Shown in pieces: positions 34,131 through 46,326 of a DNA stretch of 64,000 nt (positions within the stretch are counted from its first letter, which is position 1; each line of letters begins with the position of its first letter). The notes under the pieces are model-generated. The model was not told where the DNA came from and ran no database searches. It saw nothing but the letters and a program-made list of their open reading frames with translations. The DNA comes from Gnetum montanum (taxonomy: Eukaryota > Streptophyta > Gnetopsida > Gnetales > Gnetaceae), in NCBI GenBank assembly GCA_015680685.1, contig MNCI01004738.1:541420-605419 (forward strand), written 5' to 3'. The position numbers and the translations under genes are program-made.

Positions 34131-35006
34131 TCATGAGCAGTGAGGTACCCCTACACTCAACCATACGAATACGAGCGTTCAGGCAGGATCTGATTGAACT
34201 CTGTGGACAGGCTAGTTGTGGTATCTAGATAGTTACACGTTGATCATAGTTCGCTGTCTTCCCACCTGGACTAGTATTTGCTTTGTCATGTATGGTTTAG
34301 TCCAGAGTGAGGCGTATGATATGATCCTAAATTAGTGCTACTCCTAGAGACAATGGAAAATAATCTTGATTAAACTAATGAGTAGGAAATGAGTCTAAGC
34401 TAGCCTAAGTATGATGAGCATCTGTTCATTAATCATTCATACACATCTTGGACCTCGTGCACGACTACTACTGGGGTTACCAAGTGTAGATCCTAGGTAC
34501 GCTACTGGCTTACCAAGTAGTCACACTTAAATGCTCGTGATTAAGTCATACTCATTCCACATTTAACAACAGGAATAGTAAATGATGATAAAAGAAATAT
34601 TAACTAAGAAAACAATAAATAACAATAACAATTAAACAATTAAATCTAAGTGAATGCTGCAATGATGAAGTAACCTTGATCTTTATTTCCGATCATGTGC
34701 ACATCCAAGTACGTCACACTCAAATAAAGATGCCATACAATTACAAGCATCACACTGCGGACATGCATTGGGAAAATTATCTAACTTCTACGGAAACAAA
34801 ATGGAAAGGCTTCACTACAACTAACTAGAAAGGTGCCTAAATGAGGTGGAAGGCCTTCTTATTTATAGGTTGGGATAGGCGGCTGCGTAAACGGGGCCAC
34901 GTCGACGTAGGAAGGTTGCGACGATGAAGCCGCATCGATGAGGCTGCGTATACAGGGCCCCGTATATGCGGCCTAGTCGACGCATCGACTATATAGCGCT
35001 TCATCA
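34131..35006 (-). repeat. 5' LTR of element C
   Basis: 876 bp. The U5 end reads CTCATGA on the minus strand (CTCATCA elsewhere). R-U5 is of the A/B type. From about 34790 to the U3 end the sequence is of the D type (AATAAGAAGGCCTTCCACC, GTTGTAGTGAAGC). Confidence 0.88.
34860..34989 (-). promoter_or_regulatory. U3 promoter of C: eight phased boxes plus TATA
   Basis: On the minus strand from 34989: GTCGAT, GTCGAC, ATATAC, GTATAC, ATCGAT, ATCGTC, GTCGAC, GTTTAC with steps 8, 14, 14, 14, 14, 19, 14. TATAAATA occupies 34867-34860, 25 bp after the last box start. Confidence 0.75.
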
Positions 35007-36990
35007 GGAGCCAATCCAATGTCATCTCTAAGAATAATGTTCTTAGAGTCATAACAAAAAATATCTATGAAAGTAGGCATATAGCCTATTGGAAAGCCAT
35101 AATAGCTAAGTTTAACCTCCATTGCATCTCTCTAGCCTCAACGAAAGATCAAGCTATAGCTACAAAACTTACCATCTTCCCAATAGAAGACCATGTAGCC
35201 ATTGATCCTAAATTTCCTAATGAGCATGTTAACATTATTAGTAAAGTAGTCAAGGGCTATGAGACAATCATGCACTTTGACAAAGCTTCAACCATGAATG
35301 GAGCCAATGTTGTTGCCATCATAACATCACTTTCTGGTGAAATCCAATCCTTTGCCTACCATTTTGAATTCCCATGTACCAACAATGTGGCGGAGTATGA
35401 AGGATTGATTAGAGAAATGATGGTAGCTCGTGACTAAGGAATCAAATGTCTAATGATAAAAGGTGATTCACAACTTGTGGTTAACCAAGTAGTGGAAGTT
35501 TACACATGTAAAGCCAAACATTTGCAACCTTATTGTGACTTAGGTAAGACACTAATGCAAACATTTATAGATGTTGGTATCCAACATATATCCCAGACTG
35601 AGAACATGTTAGCTGATGTCATTGTGACTTTAGCCCTAAGTATAACATCTGATGTGTTTAGCAAGTTACCTTCCTTAATTGTGAACTGTGTTATTCCCAT
35701 CATGCATAACACTGAAGGTGATTCTATAGCCTCTGTCAACATTGCTCCTCAAAAGGAGTGGTGTGACGATATAAATTTTTACCTAACGCATGGTGAATCT
35801 CCATAAGGCCTGACTACTTCTCAAAAGGATACTATACATAAAAGATCAAAAGAGTATACCGTTGTAGGTGATAACACATTATTGATGATCCTATGATGCT
35901 GTATTGTTAGTGTGCTTGGGCAAAATTAAAGCCCACATAGTCCTTAAGCAAGTTCATGAAGGTGTATGTGAGGGACATATAGGACCTAGAGCCATGGTTA
36001 CTAAAATTAGGTGACTAGGCTATTACTAGTCATATATGAAAAGCAACTACTTGTGGAAGGTTAAAACATGTGACACTTGCCAACAACATAGCAAACTAAT
36101 ATATGTGCCACCAAATGAGTTACATACTACTTAGATAACTTGGCTTTTTCAATGATGGGGACTTGACATCATTGGACCTATAATATCTAAGTCTTATGTA
36201 GGGCATAGCTTCATCATCACTACAACTGAATACTTTACAAAGTGGATTGAAGCTATTTCCTTAAGGAAACTAATGTCTGAACAAGTTTGTAGATTTATAC
36301 TAGATAACATAGTCGCTCGTTTTGGCATACCTCTTATCATAGTCACAAATAATTGACCACAATTTAGTAGCCAAGAAACGCAAACATTTTGTCAACACCT
36401 AGGCATCAAGCATTCCTTTTTGTTATCATACTACCCTTAAGCCAATGAACAAGCTAAAGCTAGCAACAAGGCCATCATAAACTTGCTTGAAAAGATGCTA
36501 AATAATAGTAGATGCAAGTATCATGAGCATCTTATCCATGCACTTTGGGCATATTAGATGACCTATTGAACCATGACTGGTGTAACCCTATATAGCTTGG
36601 TTTATGGATCTAAAGCTATTTTGCTTCTTGAATTGTAGGTTTTGTCACTCAGAGTAGCCTTATTGGACTTCATCAATGATGAACAGGATAAGGAGTTGCC
36701 TCCCATTGACCTAGATTCGATGGAGGAGCAGTAGATACAAATGCTTGCTCAAATCGAATGGTATTGAGAGAGGAAAAGAAATAGCATCATCATGACCTGA
36801 ACAAATGGAAGATCAAGGAGGGGGACTTGGTCCTCAAGGCTATTCATGAGCATGTGAACAAGTTCTCAACCAACTAAGAAGGGCATTTCTTGATCATCAA
36901 GGTCTATGGTAATGGAGCCTTTAGAGTTGCAAACATGGATGAGAATGAAATGGCCAATCTAGTCAACCATTCCTATCTAAAGTTTGATTA
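35007..36990 (+). pseudogene. pol: Tat-type pol, part 2: RNase H, second RNase H, integrase
   Basis: The frame that breaks at 29231 resumes here. Order: end of the RT-linked RNase H (35007-35190), a second RNase H of the type seen in Tat/Ogre elements (MHFDKAST at 35270, CTNNVAEYEGLI at 35376, IKGDSQLVVNQV at 35455, ENMLAD at 35601), then integrase with a zinc finger (VHEGVCEGH at 35949, CDTCQQH) and core. In the core LDIIGPI keeps the first Asp; the second reads VTNN (TDN expected) and the third NEQAKASNK (E expected), so two catalytic acids are lost. Many stops. The C-terminal part fades out near 36990. Confidence 0.82.
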
Positions 36991-38995
36991 CATCTAACAT
37001 GACCTTATTTATAGGTACAAACTGACAGTTGGCATCGATGGCCCTTACATCAAATAACAAGCAAGCCTACACATGCTCTGTCTATCTCTAGCTCTCTATT
37101 TTGCACAATGAATAAACTATAATCTTTGTAAATTTGATGTGCATTACATAGATCTCTCTATGCTATAACAATGGTGACCTAGTTTGTTGGTTGTGTCATG
37201 TAGCCTTATGCATTGTATTATAACAACATTTTTTCTTTGTTTTGTTTTCTTGTCCTCTTAGAGTTGTACTTGTAGGAGGAAGCCAAAAAGTCATTTTGAA
37301 GGTACAACTCATCACAACAAGAAGTTGCCAAGTGACCTTGATGCATAAGATTTGGTGAGTTTGTCTTGTTGTACCAAGAGTGCTTGTTTCACATCATCTC
37401 CATTACCATTCCTTGAGCCTAACCTCATATCTTAAATATAACCTTCCTTGCCCTAAACAACAATGATGATTGATGTTTGACACTCATTCATTATGGCCAT
37501 ATGATATTTTCTTTGTCATGATTCATCATCAAGTCCGTTGGATGTAACACATCTTATTCAATAGGAAAACCAAATCAAATTAGGCCTTGGTAATGAAACC
37601 CAATGAAGGTTTCACCCCATAAAAAGAATAGTGGGAAAAGCAAATTATCAAAAAAATTCAAATATTTTCAGATGACCAGATATAACCTACAACCTCTATC
37701 ACCTCATCATAACCCTTTCCTATCATCACAAGTGCTCTTTGACATGGTTTGACACTACAAAATCAAGTGTAGAGAGGAAACATTGGTGATGGACCTATAG
37801 TGGTGTTTTGTATTCCTTGTCGATGTATCTTGGGTCAATTCACCAAACATCAACAAAGAAGGACCAATGAAACACAACCAAGAAAATGCATGTTGCAAAC
37901 TTATGTCATTGTAACCTTCACACCTACAATTGAGGTTGGTGTTTCATTGGAAAATGTGGGGTTTGTAGCCCATGAGCTGCAATCTCACATACTTAAACTC
38001 TTGGGGTTGAAAAATGCCTCATAAGTCATCATAGCCTCACTTCCCAAGTGGAAGAAGTCATGTCATGTATATGCTTGGGCTTGGAAAGCTTAAAAATGCC
38101 TTGGGACCTATCAAATTTGGCATTTTCATGGGTTTTGACGGGGGTATAGCCTCAATTACATTGGAACCACCTACACCTAGCATTGGTGGTGTTGGGATTT
38201 TATTTTAACCCCTAGTGTGGATGATAAAAGGTTAGTGTTGGGGTTGTGGCTATTTCTATTTTCCCATGAAGCCAACATATATGGGTGAAGCCAACGTAAT
38301 TGAAAATTTTCATTTACTATTTTTGGTATCTAGAGTGGTTTTGGTGGTTTGGGTGCATTAAAAATTACCAGAAATGGAAAACTATGTTGGGGATTATAGC
38401 TTTCCATACTTGCAACACATATCAATTTGTCAGTAATCATGGTAGAAATTTGTAGCCAAAAATTGGTGACCATGAGACCTATAAATGCCAACTTCAAACA
38501 CTTTGGACAGGTTCCATCATTACACACTTTTTCAATTGAGTCACCTTTACAACCTTGAGCACTTAACATCCTTAACATTTTGTAATAATTTTGGAGTGAT
38601 TTGACAACCAACAAGGCATTTAAGACTCCCAATGTGGTTCCATAGCACCAAGCAGTCAAACACCCCTTAGCTCCCTATGACTAATGCTGTAGGTCTTAGC
38701 TTAAAACCCTCAAGGAGTTTTGATGATTAGAGTTGGGAAGTACCTGGATCATGGAGCTGACTACAAAACATACCTTGCTAGCTTCAATGGGCTTCAAGCT
38801 TCATTCAAGCAACTCCCTATAAATTTTGGCACATAATCTATACAACTCTGAACTTTATACTTTTCAATATTTCATTTATTGTAATAAAGTTTTTAGTTCA
38901 TTCATTGTGCAAATCTATTTATAGTTCATTTCAATGTATTTACTTTTAAGTTGAGACTTGCATTTTTATTCAAATTTTTTATCCTAGTTTACACT
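36991..38995 (+). other. Probable 3' untranslated region and LTR of the Tat element
   Basis: No coding sequence is supported. By position this should be the region after integrase and the 3' LTR. An AATAAAGTTTTTAG signal at about 38882 fits the R region of an LTR. I could not find matching LTR ends, a polypurine tract or a target-site duplication, so the boundary with E is uncertain. Confidence 0.4.
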
Positions 38996-39050
38996 TCCTA
39001 CATCCCTAGATGATTGACAAGACCATCCAGGATACCTTGGATCCTCTTTC

Positions 39051-39720
39051 TTAGAGGCCATTGGAATCCAGGATCAAAACTATTCTACCTAGAATTTTTA
39101 GTTTTTTCCAATGATCCAATTTTTTAGGAGCTACACTATACTCATTTAGAAAATTAGAATATCTATGCCTTGCAGTTGTGCCTAACACTTGGTCCACAAA
39201 TGACAATGGAAAATGTTCTTTAAACATATCCATGTTCAATAGGGTAAAGTCTATACAGACTCTCCATTGTCCACCTTTCTTTGGTATAATAACTAGTGGG
39301 CTTACCCACTCAGTATCTTCCATTGAATAGATGAATCCTACTTTGAGTAGCTTTTCAACTTCATTTTAACAACTTGTTTTAGTTTTTGATTTAACCTCCT
39401 TTATGGCTACCTCTTGGGTTTAATGATGGAGTTTGTGTATATTCAATGTTGGCATATGGATGGATCTATTCTTGTTAATTCATCATATGACAAAGCAAAG
39501 TTTGTTGGCCATTTGTTAACTACCTTTAGAAACTTCTCCTTTTGTTCCTTAGTGAGATGGACATTGATAATTACTTGCTTTACATTATCAAGAAATACAT
39601 ATTCTAGAGATACCACTAAGGATTTAAATTCTAAGGACTCTTGTCTAGAAATATTTGGGATTTCCAACTCTTCCCAATCCATTTATACTTCTTTTCTCTA
39701 CTCTACTTTGCAGCGTTAGT
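39051..39720 (-). pseudogene. pol: Start of reverse transcriptase, element E
   Basis: The minus frame 39682-39443 has the pre-RT segment (VHLTKEQKEKFLKVV, then ALSYDELTRIDPSICQH). After a frame change comes the RT N-terminus: WVSPLVIIPKKGG, RVCIDFTLLN, then FPLSFVDQVL (39310-39180), typical of Ty3/gypsy RT fingers. The active-site block is missing because the element ends at about 39000-39120. Confidence 0.8.
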
Positions 39721-39925
39721 TTTGGATCTACTCCATTTCGTCCATCTTGTCAATGTAATTACTTGTGAGGATTTGGTATTTCTATGCATATTATGGAACA
39801 AGAGCTATCATTTGTACTCAACCACTAGTATCCTCTTATTTTGTAGTTGCTGCGTATAGGCACCTTTGGACATTTGTGGTTTCAACATATTTCTTGTATG
39901 CTAAAATAGATGTGATCTTTACAGC

Positions 39926-40365
39926 CTACATTTTTTGCATGCAATGGCACCCTGTGTCATTGCACACAATGCATGGAACCTTCTTCTTCACATTTTTTCC
40001 AAACTTATTTTCCTTAGATATTTCTAAGAAGAGGTCTTTGATCCCTATCTTGAGATCAAGTATACTTAGCCAAGCCCTTTCTATGATAATTGTGAAGTCC
40101 CCTTTATAGTTATCTACATGAATAACTAGAAAGTTTGTTGGATATGACTGTCCATACATAGTGGTCATAATATCCTTCACTAGTTCCAAGGAAATGGTGA
40201 TGGATTAATCAACAAGCTCTAACTTGATATTACATTTTTAAGTGGAGGCATGTTTCAAATTTTGTACATTTCTTGAGAATTTAAGTTTACATTGAAACCA
40301 GAGTTTATTAGAGCTTTGCATGGATCATTTCCTATAATTTGCAAATAAATTAGAGGACTTCTAGG
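39926..40365 (-). pseudogene. pol: Retropepsin-like protease, element E
   Basis: About 40365-40240 reads PRSPLIYLQIIGNDPCKAL then INSGFNVNLNS; the relative in D reads LLDSGSGVNLIS. The catalytic DSG triplet is therefore NSG, a GAT to AAT change. The downstream part (40189-39926) keeps DNYKGDFTIIIERAWLS, matching the IIMGRAWLS stretch in D. The enzyme would be inactive. Confidence 0.75.
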
Positions 40366-40699
40366 ATTGGTTCTTTTCCTAGAAAGTTGTTCTTCCTTTA
40401 TCTAGTTCATGATTGCATGTATTAACATGATAGTATGTACATTATATTATCTTTGATTTGAAGGCATCTCAGTGGGTATCTTTGGAGCAATTTGAGAAGG
40501 ATTTGCAATCATATATGTCTATGGGGATTTAGGCAAACTATTAAGCCTAAAGAAAGTCCTTTTTTGAGTCTTATGCTCAAAACCACTCAAATTTTCATTT
40601 GGCTATAAGTTCATGGCTCATGTTGCATTGCATTGCTAATGTTGCGATAGTATCTTACCTTGCATATGTAGTACATGTGGCAAAGGAGTGAAGATGTAA

Positions 40700-42946
40700 G
40701 GTGCAAATTGTTGTGGTGAATAATGAGGAGTGTATGTAAAAGAAGATTTTGCTCATTTGAGTAGTAGGTTTGTGATATTCAAGGGGGTACTAGTGATGGC
40801 AAAACAAAGTATAGCTTGTAGAGCTACTAGGAGATATAGGTTGTTGGATAGACTATCCATACAAGACTAGTTGGTGGTACGGATACTATTGCCTTGGTAG
40901 TGGTATCTCCTACAATTTTGAGTTTTTCCATTGATGATAATGGTGTTGAGGTTGAGGTGGCACTCCACTCAAATAATATTGTTGCTAGTGGAACTATTAC
41001 TATAATTGCCTTGTGGATAAGATAATCTCTTGGATGGTTGCCTTCCTGCAAATTTTGGATTTAAGGCACAAACCCTAGATTCTTGTAGCTATGATAGTAT
41101 TGGGAAACATGTCTTGGGATGTTCATATTGGTAGATATCAAACTCTTCATCTTCTATTTTAGAATCTTCAAATTCATAAACAACTGCAACCTTATCTTTT
41201 TGTTGATGGTAGTTCTTTCTTACATTTCTTCTTCTCCTCATGTCTTTGTCTCTGTTCCCGTACTTCATTTTCTTCTTCATGATTTTTAAAGCAGTTTGGA
41301 ACTTCTCATTTAAGGAGTCCCAAATTTTATCCATGTTAATTGATATTTCTATGATAGATTTTTAAATCGGTAAGATTTTTCTTTGTATCACTTCCTCCAG
41401 TGATGCTTCCACCTTCAAATAGTAGAGACATACTTTCCTTTTGCAAATGGAGGAGTCTCTATTATACTCCTTTACACTTTCTCTTTTTTTTTTTTCAGTT
41501 CTTCGTCTTTCTTAGCCACTTGATTAATAAGCCTTTTGATTTGATGGACTCTTATTTTTGACAATCTCCCTTCGGCATAAACACTAAGTATCTCTATGGT
41601 TTTATTCTTGAGCCCATCCATCACATGGCAAAGCTTCTTCCTTTAAGAAAATGGCTTGGGCATCATTATAGAAGAGAATAATTCCTTCCCAAGGCTATAT
41701 TAAAGAATTCATAATTTCCTTGCTTCCATCCTTAAATTTGTTTCCTCAAGTTAGACACCCTAGAGTATGTTTGATATTTATTGTGGAATAGCTCCAACGT
41801 TGTACTTATTATATGAATAGATTATGGTTCTAAAGACCAGTACCAGCTTTCAACTTCTTTGATGAGTGTCCTAGGGAATATTTTGAGCTTTTTCCATTTA
41901 TTGTCAATGTTCTACAAGGCACATGCATTGTGGAAGGCTTGTAAATAATATTGCAAATTAGCCTTATAACCTCCTTTAAACTTAGGGATGTTATTCATAT
42001 CAACCCATTTGATTCTGCTATCCCTTTAATGTCTAGTGGGAATATGAACTACCTTTGAGATGTTTATCATGCTTCTTGTAGCAAGTAGTGTCTCATCATA
42101 GTCATTTTATTTATGATGGTCCTTGTCATGGCCATATTTGCTTTGATGTGGCCTTCTATTCCTTATTTCATTATGATCGTATGCTTCTTGTTATTGCCTA
42201 TGATCTCTCCTTCCATCTCTACAATTAGGTCTTCTATCATCTCCATCTTGGCAATGATAATTTCTTCTTCAATATCAATCACATTTCCCCTTGTCAAAGC
42301 TTGATGATGAGAGGATGATAAGGATAGAGGACTAGGAGAGTTATGTTGGCTTGCCCTTCTTCTTTAGTCCCTTGGTTATTCTTTTGGTGAATGACTAGGG
42401 GACCTTGGCCTTGAGGTTCCCTTAGTTCTATGACAAATTCTCCCCTTACCTTGGTTGCTTGCTAAGGTCGAACATAACCATTGATGAGTCATGTTGTTCT
42501 CACCAAAGAATGAGGACCTTGGTGTTGGGATCACCCTAATAAAAGTTTGGTATCCTTCTTTTTTTACTATAAGGTTAGTGAGATTGCGACCATGTTGCTC
42601 TCAATGGCTTCATGGTGAGCCTTCATGAGTTTCTCTTTACTAAGTTGGAATTCTATTGACTGATAGTCTCTCAAGAGGTATTCCTTCACTTGATATTCTA
42701 GGGTTATTAGTTTAAGCCCTAGCTTCATTAGTGTAGCCATGAATAGTGAAGGAATAGAATGATTAACATGCAATACAACTATTCATGCCGATGAATGATA
42801 AAAGTCAAATCTGGATAATAGGGATCTAGATGGACATAGATGACCTTTAGTTATTGAGGTATTTCATTAGCATTTCTGCTAGTTTTGTCATGTGGCTTGT
42901 TAGGATCATCAATAGGTGGAGAATCAGCCTTGCGAGAAGAAGGCAT
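40700..42946 (-). pseudogene. gag: Gag of element E, heavily decayed
   Basis: The start (ATG at 42946, MPSSRKADSPP) resembles D (MSSHRKEVSNP). Stretches in all three minus frames match D in order: a charged N-terminal region, the capsid part (about 41960-41560), a KMKYGNRDKDMRRRR region, and a zinc-knuckle remnant reading FDIYQYEHPKTCF at about 41125, where D has CGICQYEHPKGC. Both leading cysteines are lost. No long frame survives. Confidence 0.65.
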
Positions 42947-43079
42947 TTTTAGTTCATTCTTTATAGTGTGCCTTTAATAAAATATTATTATTTCTCAAGG
43001 ATGATGGGTTATGCTCTTATAATAATCTTGCATAAATTTACTATATAAAACACTTAGCACACATAGCTAAAAATTGATT

Positions 43080-43096
43080 CTTTAGAAATGACACCA
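43080..43096 (-). other. Decayed primer binding site of E
   Basis: Minus strand TGGTGTCATTTCTAAAG, recognisable only by its place one base from the LTR and by TGG-G-C-TT spacing against the tRNA-Asp site. Confidence 0.5.
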
Positions 43097-43097
43097 A

Positions 43098-43946
43098 TGA
43101 TGAGTAGTAGGTATTCCCTATGCCTAATTATATGAATCACAAGTATGTATGCATGATCTATTCAAATTATGTAGACATCTTCTACCTAAGTGGCCTATGT
43201 TCTAGATAGTAAAATGTGAGGTTACTGGTTGTTGTCTTCCTAATCATTACTTTTGTTAACTTTGTCCATCTGGCTAAGTGTGATTGAGGTGTAAGATATT
43301 TATTTTCATAATTTTTATCTTAAAATGTATTAAGAAAAGCAGTGGTTGAAATATGTAACTTTACTAATTAATAACTAGACTATCCTAAATGTAGAGTATT
43401 CGTTTCCACTTTTTGTATACATCCTAAACATATACTAATACTAATGGGTTACCAAGTGATTACTGTTGGATGTACCAAGTATTCACCACTAGGATTACTA
43501 AGCACTAGTATGTTATGCTCTAAGTGATCATACTTACATTACTACAAAATGAAATATTGAACACTTAAGTCTAGAAATGTAAAATACATGTAAAGTAAAA
43601 TTCTTAAAAGTAAACATAAGCTAATCCAAGTGGTGTAATGGAGAGGAGAAATCACGATTTTATTTCCATTCATGCAATTGTGTCCAACTACATCTTGCAT
43701 TCAAATAAAATTTCATACAATTAATTCAATCTATACTATGAGCACTTAGAGGGAAATTTTGCTTAGTCCTATAGAAAAAAACTCCAAGAGTTCAACTACT
43801 ATACTAACCAAAGGTGTTATAAATGTAGTTGGTGTGTACACTTATATAGGATTCGAGAGGATTAACATTGACACATATGTGTCAATGCATCTTGTGATGC
43901 ATTGATGGGCATGCATTGACATAGTTGACTTATTGACAGTTCATCA
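43098..43946 (-). repeat. 5' LTR of element E
   Basis: 849 bp. Minus strand TGATGAACTGTC...CTCATCA. R-U5 resembles the D type. The likely target-site duplication ATGTA (43947-43951) has no visible partner. Confidence 0.75.
43842..43929 (-). promoter_or_regulatory. Decayed phased array and TATA in U3 of E
   Basis: On the minus strand from 43929: GTCAAC, GTCAAT (+9), ATCAAT (+14), ATTGAC (+20), GTCAAT (+14). TATATAA starts 24 bp after the last box start. The boxes look like CpG-decayed GTCGAC/ATCGAT. Confidence 0.55.
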
Positions 43947-44591
43947 ATGTAGTAGATGAATCTACACAACAACATGGTAGTAATCAAATATATCTTCTTT
44001 TTCTACTTTCCGCTCTCTCTCTTTTCTCTTGTATTTTCTTTAATTTGATTTGTCATTGTTATAGCTATGGATTTGATCTTTTGATTAATGTTCTATTTGA
44101 CAAGAAAGGGTTTCAACCAAAGGTCTTTTGATAAGTTGAAAAATCTATACAATCCCTCTAGCTCTAATTTAAGGTTTTTTTTTTTATGTTATTACACAAA
44201 AATTTTTTAATTGATTTATCCTATTTGTATATGATTAGACTTGGAAAGTAATTGTGATTCTATTTCATTAATTTGGTATCAATTTATTGTAATTTCATCT
44301 TTTAGTCATGGATTTCAATTTGATTTAATTCTAGCACTTAACTACTAACTCATTCTATAGTATTTTTGACATCTCTTTGTTGAATCTCTATCTTTTTAGT
44401 AATAAAATCTTTATCTCAAATCTCTATATCTTTTGTTTCAACCTTTTGCACCACTTGTGTACCATCAAATTTTTATTTATACTACTTTTTTATCATTATC
44501 TTAAAACCATAATACCACTATAAGTCGTATTCATCCCATCATGGGTCATGGCCTAGTTGTGGTCATGTACTGCTTACAACACTTCATCATA

Positions 44592-44830
44592 GGGGGTTGA
44601 CCTTTGTTTATTTACCATGATTCATGGTCTTGTGCATTTTGCTTTGTTTATTTATCATGATTCATGGGGGGTTGGTCTTTGTTTATTTATCATGATTCAT
44701 GGTCTTTGTTTATTTATCATGATTCATGGGGGGTTGACATTTGTTTATTTATCATGATTCATGGTCTTTGTTTACTTATCATGATTCATGAGGGGTTGAC
44801 CTTTGTTTATTTATCATGATTGATGGTCTG
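44592..44830 (+). repeat. Tandem repeat with TTATCATGATTCATGG core
   Basis: Seven copies of TTTGTTTATTTAYCATGATTCATGG or close variants alternate with either GGGGTTGACC-like or TCTT-like spacers, giving a unit near 30 bp and a higher-order unit near 60 bp. Confidence 0.8.
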
Positions 44831-45466
44831 CTTCATTTTGCTCATTGCAAGTCATGAGTAGATTGTAGTTAGTTTTTATTGTTCACTACAGATCATGGTC
44901 AAGTTACAACATTGTCTAATTGTGATGTTAAGCCATGGGTTGTGTTATATAAATGATTTAGTTCTATAATCATGATTTAATATTTTGCAATTAAGCATTG
45001 AATGCCATTTGAATTTTTTGAGATAATTTAACATTTGAGTATTCTCTCCTCATGATTCGTAACTATAGTAGGAAGGTCATATGTGTTAATTTGATGAACT
45101 GATTTAATATGATCGATTGGACGGAAGGCATCATTAAGAAGACACAAGTTAGTTAGTAATAAACCTTGAAGTTAGGATTCTAGGGCCTTTATCAACAGCT
45201 TATGGGACTTTGACTTTGCTATTCTTAAAATGCTACCGTAACATGTAGTAATGAATGACGAAGAACAAGAACGTTAAAGGATGTCGAAGGTTAACAGGTT
45301 GCCTAAAAGCCTTAGGCATGTCACTAAACCATTTCCAGTAAACTTTTCATGGGACAAAATTGATAAAGCATGCATTATTGAGCGCAGGGCCATATCCCAG
45401 TTAGTGGGGTCACACAATCTGAATCTACAGAAGCTTCAGCCGACAAGCACCCCCACGTGCCAAACT

Positions 45467-45699
45467 AGAAATATTGTTCAGGGAAAATAACGCACAAATC
45501 AGGCAATTGAATCCTTCTATATGCATTATTTTTGCATTATTTTTGACAGCAGATATTAAATTCCTTATCTGTGAGACGCAAAGATATTAGAAACATTGTT
45601 CGAGGCGAATAACGCACAGATCAGGCAATTGAATCCTTCTATGTTCGTTATTTTTCACAGCAGATATTAAGTTTCTGTCTGTGAGACGCAAAGATAATT
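45467..45699 (+). repeat. ~120-bp tandem duplication upstream of the host gene
   Basis: 45467-45588 and 45589-45699 align throughout: AGAAAYATTGTTC, AATAACGCACARATCAGGCA, CAGCAGATATTAA and GTGAGACGCAAAGATA occur in both. The first copy has an extra GCATTATTTTT. It ends about 630 bp before the start codon. Confidence 0.85.
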
Positions 45700-46235
45700 G
45701 ATTTGTCACTTATGCTTAGTGCTTCATATCATTATCCAGAGAGAGCTGGTCTCCTGACAAGATGGGAAGTGTCTGTCATGTCGCTGAAATTGCGAGTCCA
45801 GACACCAATGACACTGTTGATATTATGGTTGAATGTATGTCATGTTCAATCTTGTTGTTGGCGCAGGCCACGGCAACACCATTAAAAAACAAAAGCAAAA
45901 TCAAAGTTCTGAGTCAGCAAACCCAAAAAAAAAACAAACACATTTCAATGTTGACATGGCTGGCGTGCTTCTTCGAAAGTCACATGCCCGTTGGGTGGAC
46001 TCCACGGGGGGGCATTCATATTCAAATCCGCAATTGGTTTGTTTGCTTTACCAGAATACAGAGAATAGCATTATCATCTTTATTCTATTCCATGGAAGCT
46101 GCCTCAATTTGTATCATATTCTGCTATTCTGCATCGTCGTCATCGATCTGACTCATTGATTCCGATACGATATTCTAACTGGAATTCCAACCAACAGATC
46201 ACGTTGGTTGCATTCGTGTTTAAGGCTTCATCATT

Positions 46236-46242
46236 TATATAT
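46236..46242 (+). promoter_or_regulatory. Candidate TATA box of the host gene
   Basis: TATATAT lies 85-90 bp before the ATG at 46327. Followed by a CT-rich leader (46265-46310), common in plant 5' UTRs. Inferred from position only. Confidence 0.45.
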
Positions 46243-46326
46243 GTGCTTGGCATATTCATCCCTGCATTTCTGCTTTTGTTCTGCTCTCTTTTGCTGGTTT
46301 CTGCTAGAACTGAAGTTTTTAGAGAA

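Larger units (their letters stand above)
29232..35006 (-). mobile_element. Element C: non-autonomous Athila-like element nested in the Tat pol
   Basis: LTRs at 29232-30125 (3') and 34131-35006 (5'), with 5-bp duplication GGAGC (29227-29231, 35007-35011). Internal parts in minus order: tRNA-Asp primer site 34113-34129, gag 33993 into the gap, non-coding tract, a shortened ORF2 (30733-30305), polypurine tract 30126-30160. A 440-bp run of N (31679-32118) hides the gag end. No pol. Confidence 0.9.
39000..43946 (-). mobile_element. Element E: 3'-truncated Athila-like element, gag-protease-RT
   Basis: Minus orientation: 5' LTR 43098-43946, decayed primer site 43080-43096, gag from 42946, protease 40365-39926, start of RT 39682-39051. 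It then stops, with no RNase H, integrase or 3' LTR. The gag-protease part is related to D. It is the oldest-looking of the LTR elements here: stops and frame changes are dense and most CpG sites are gone. Confidence 0.75.
43952..46200. other. Intergenic interval upstream of the host gene
   Basis: AT-rich at first, then a tandem repeat (44592-44830), then CG-richer DNA with a G-box CACGTG (45454-45459) and a ~120-bp direct duplication (45467-45699). No coding sequence is supported. A 69-codon frame at 45281-45490 has no homology I recognise. Confidence 0.5.

Noticed and set aside
44592-44830. Possible CRISPR-like array
   Set aside because: Repeats and spacers are both repeated, units are diverged, and the DNA is plant nuclear; it is a plain tandem repeat.
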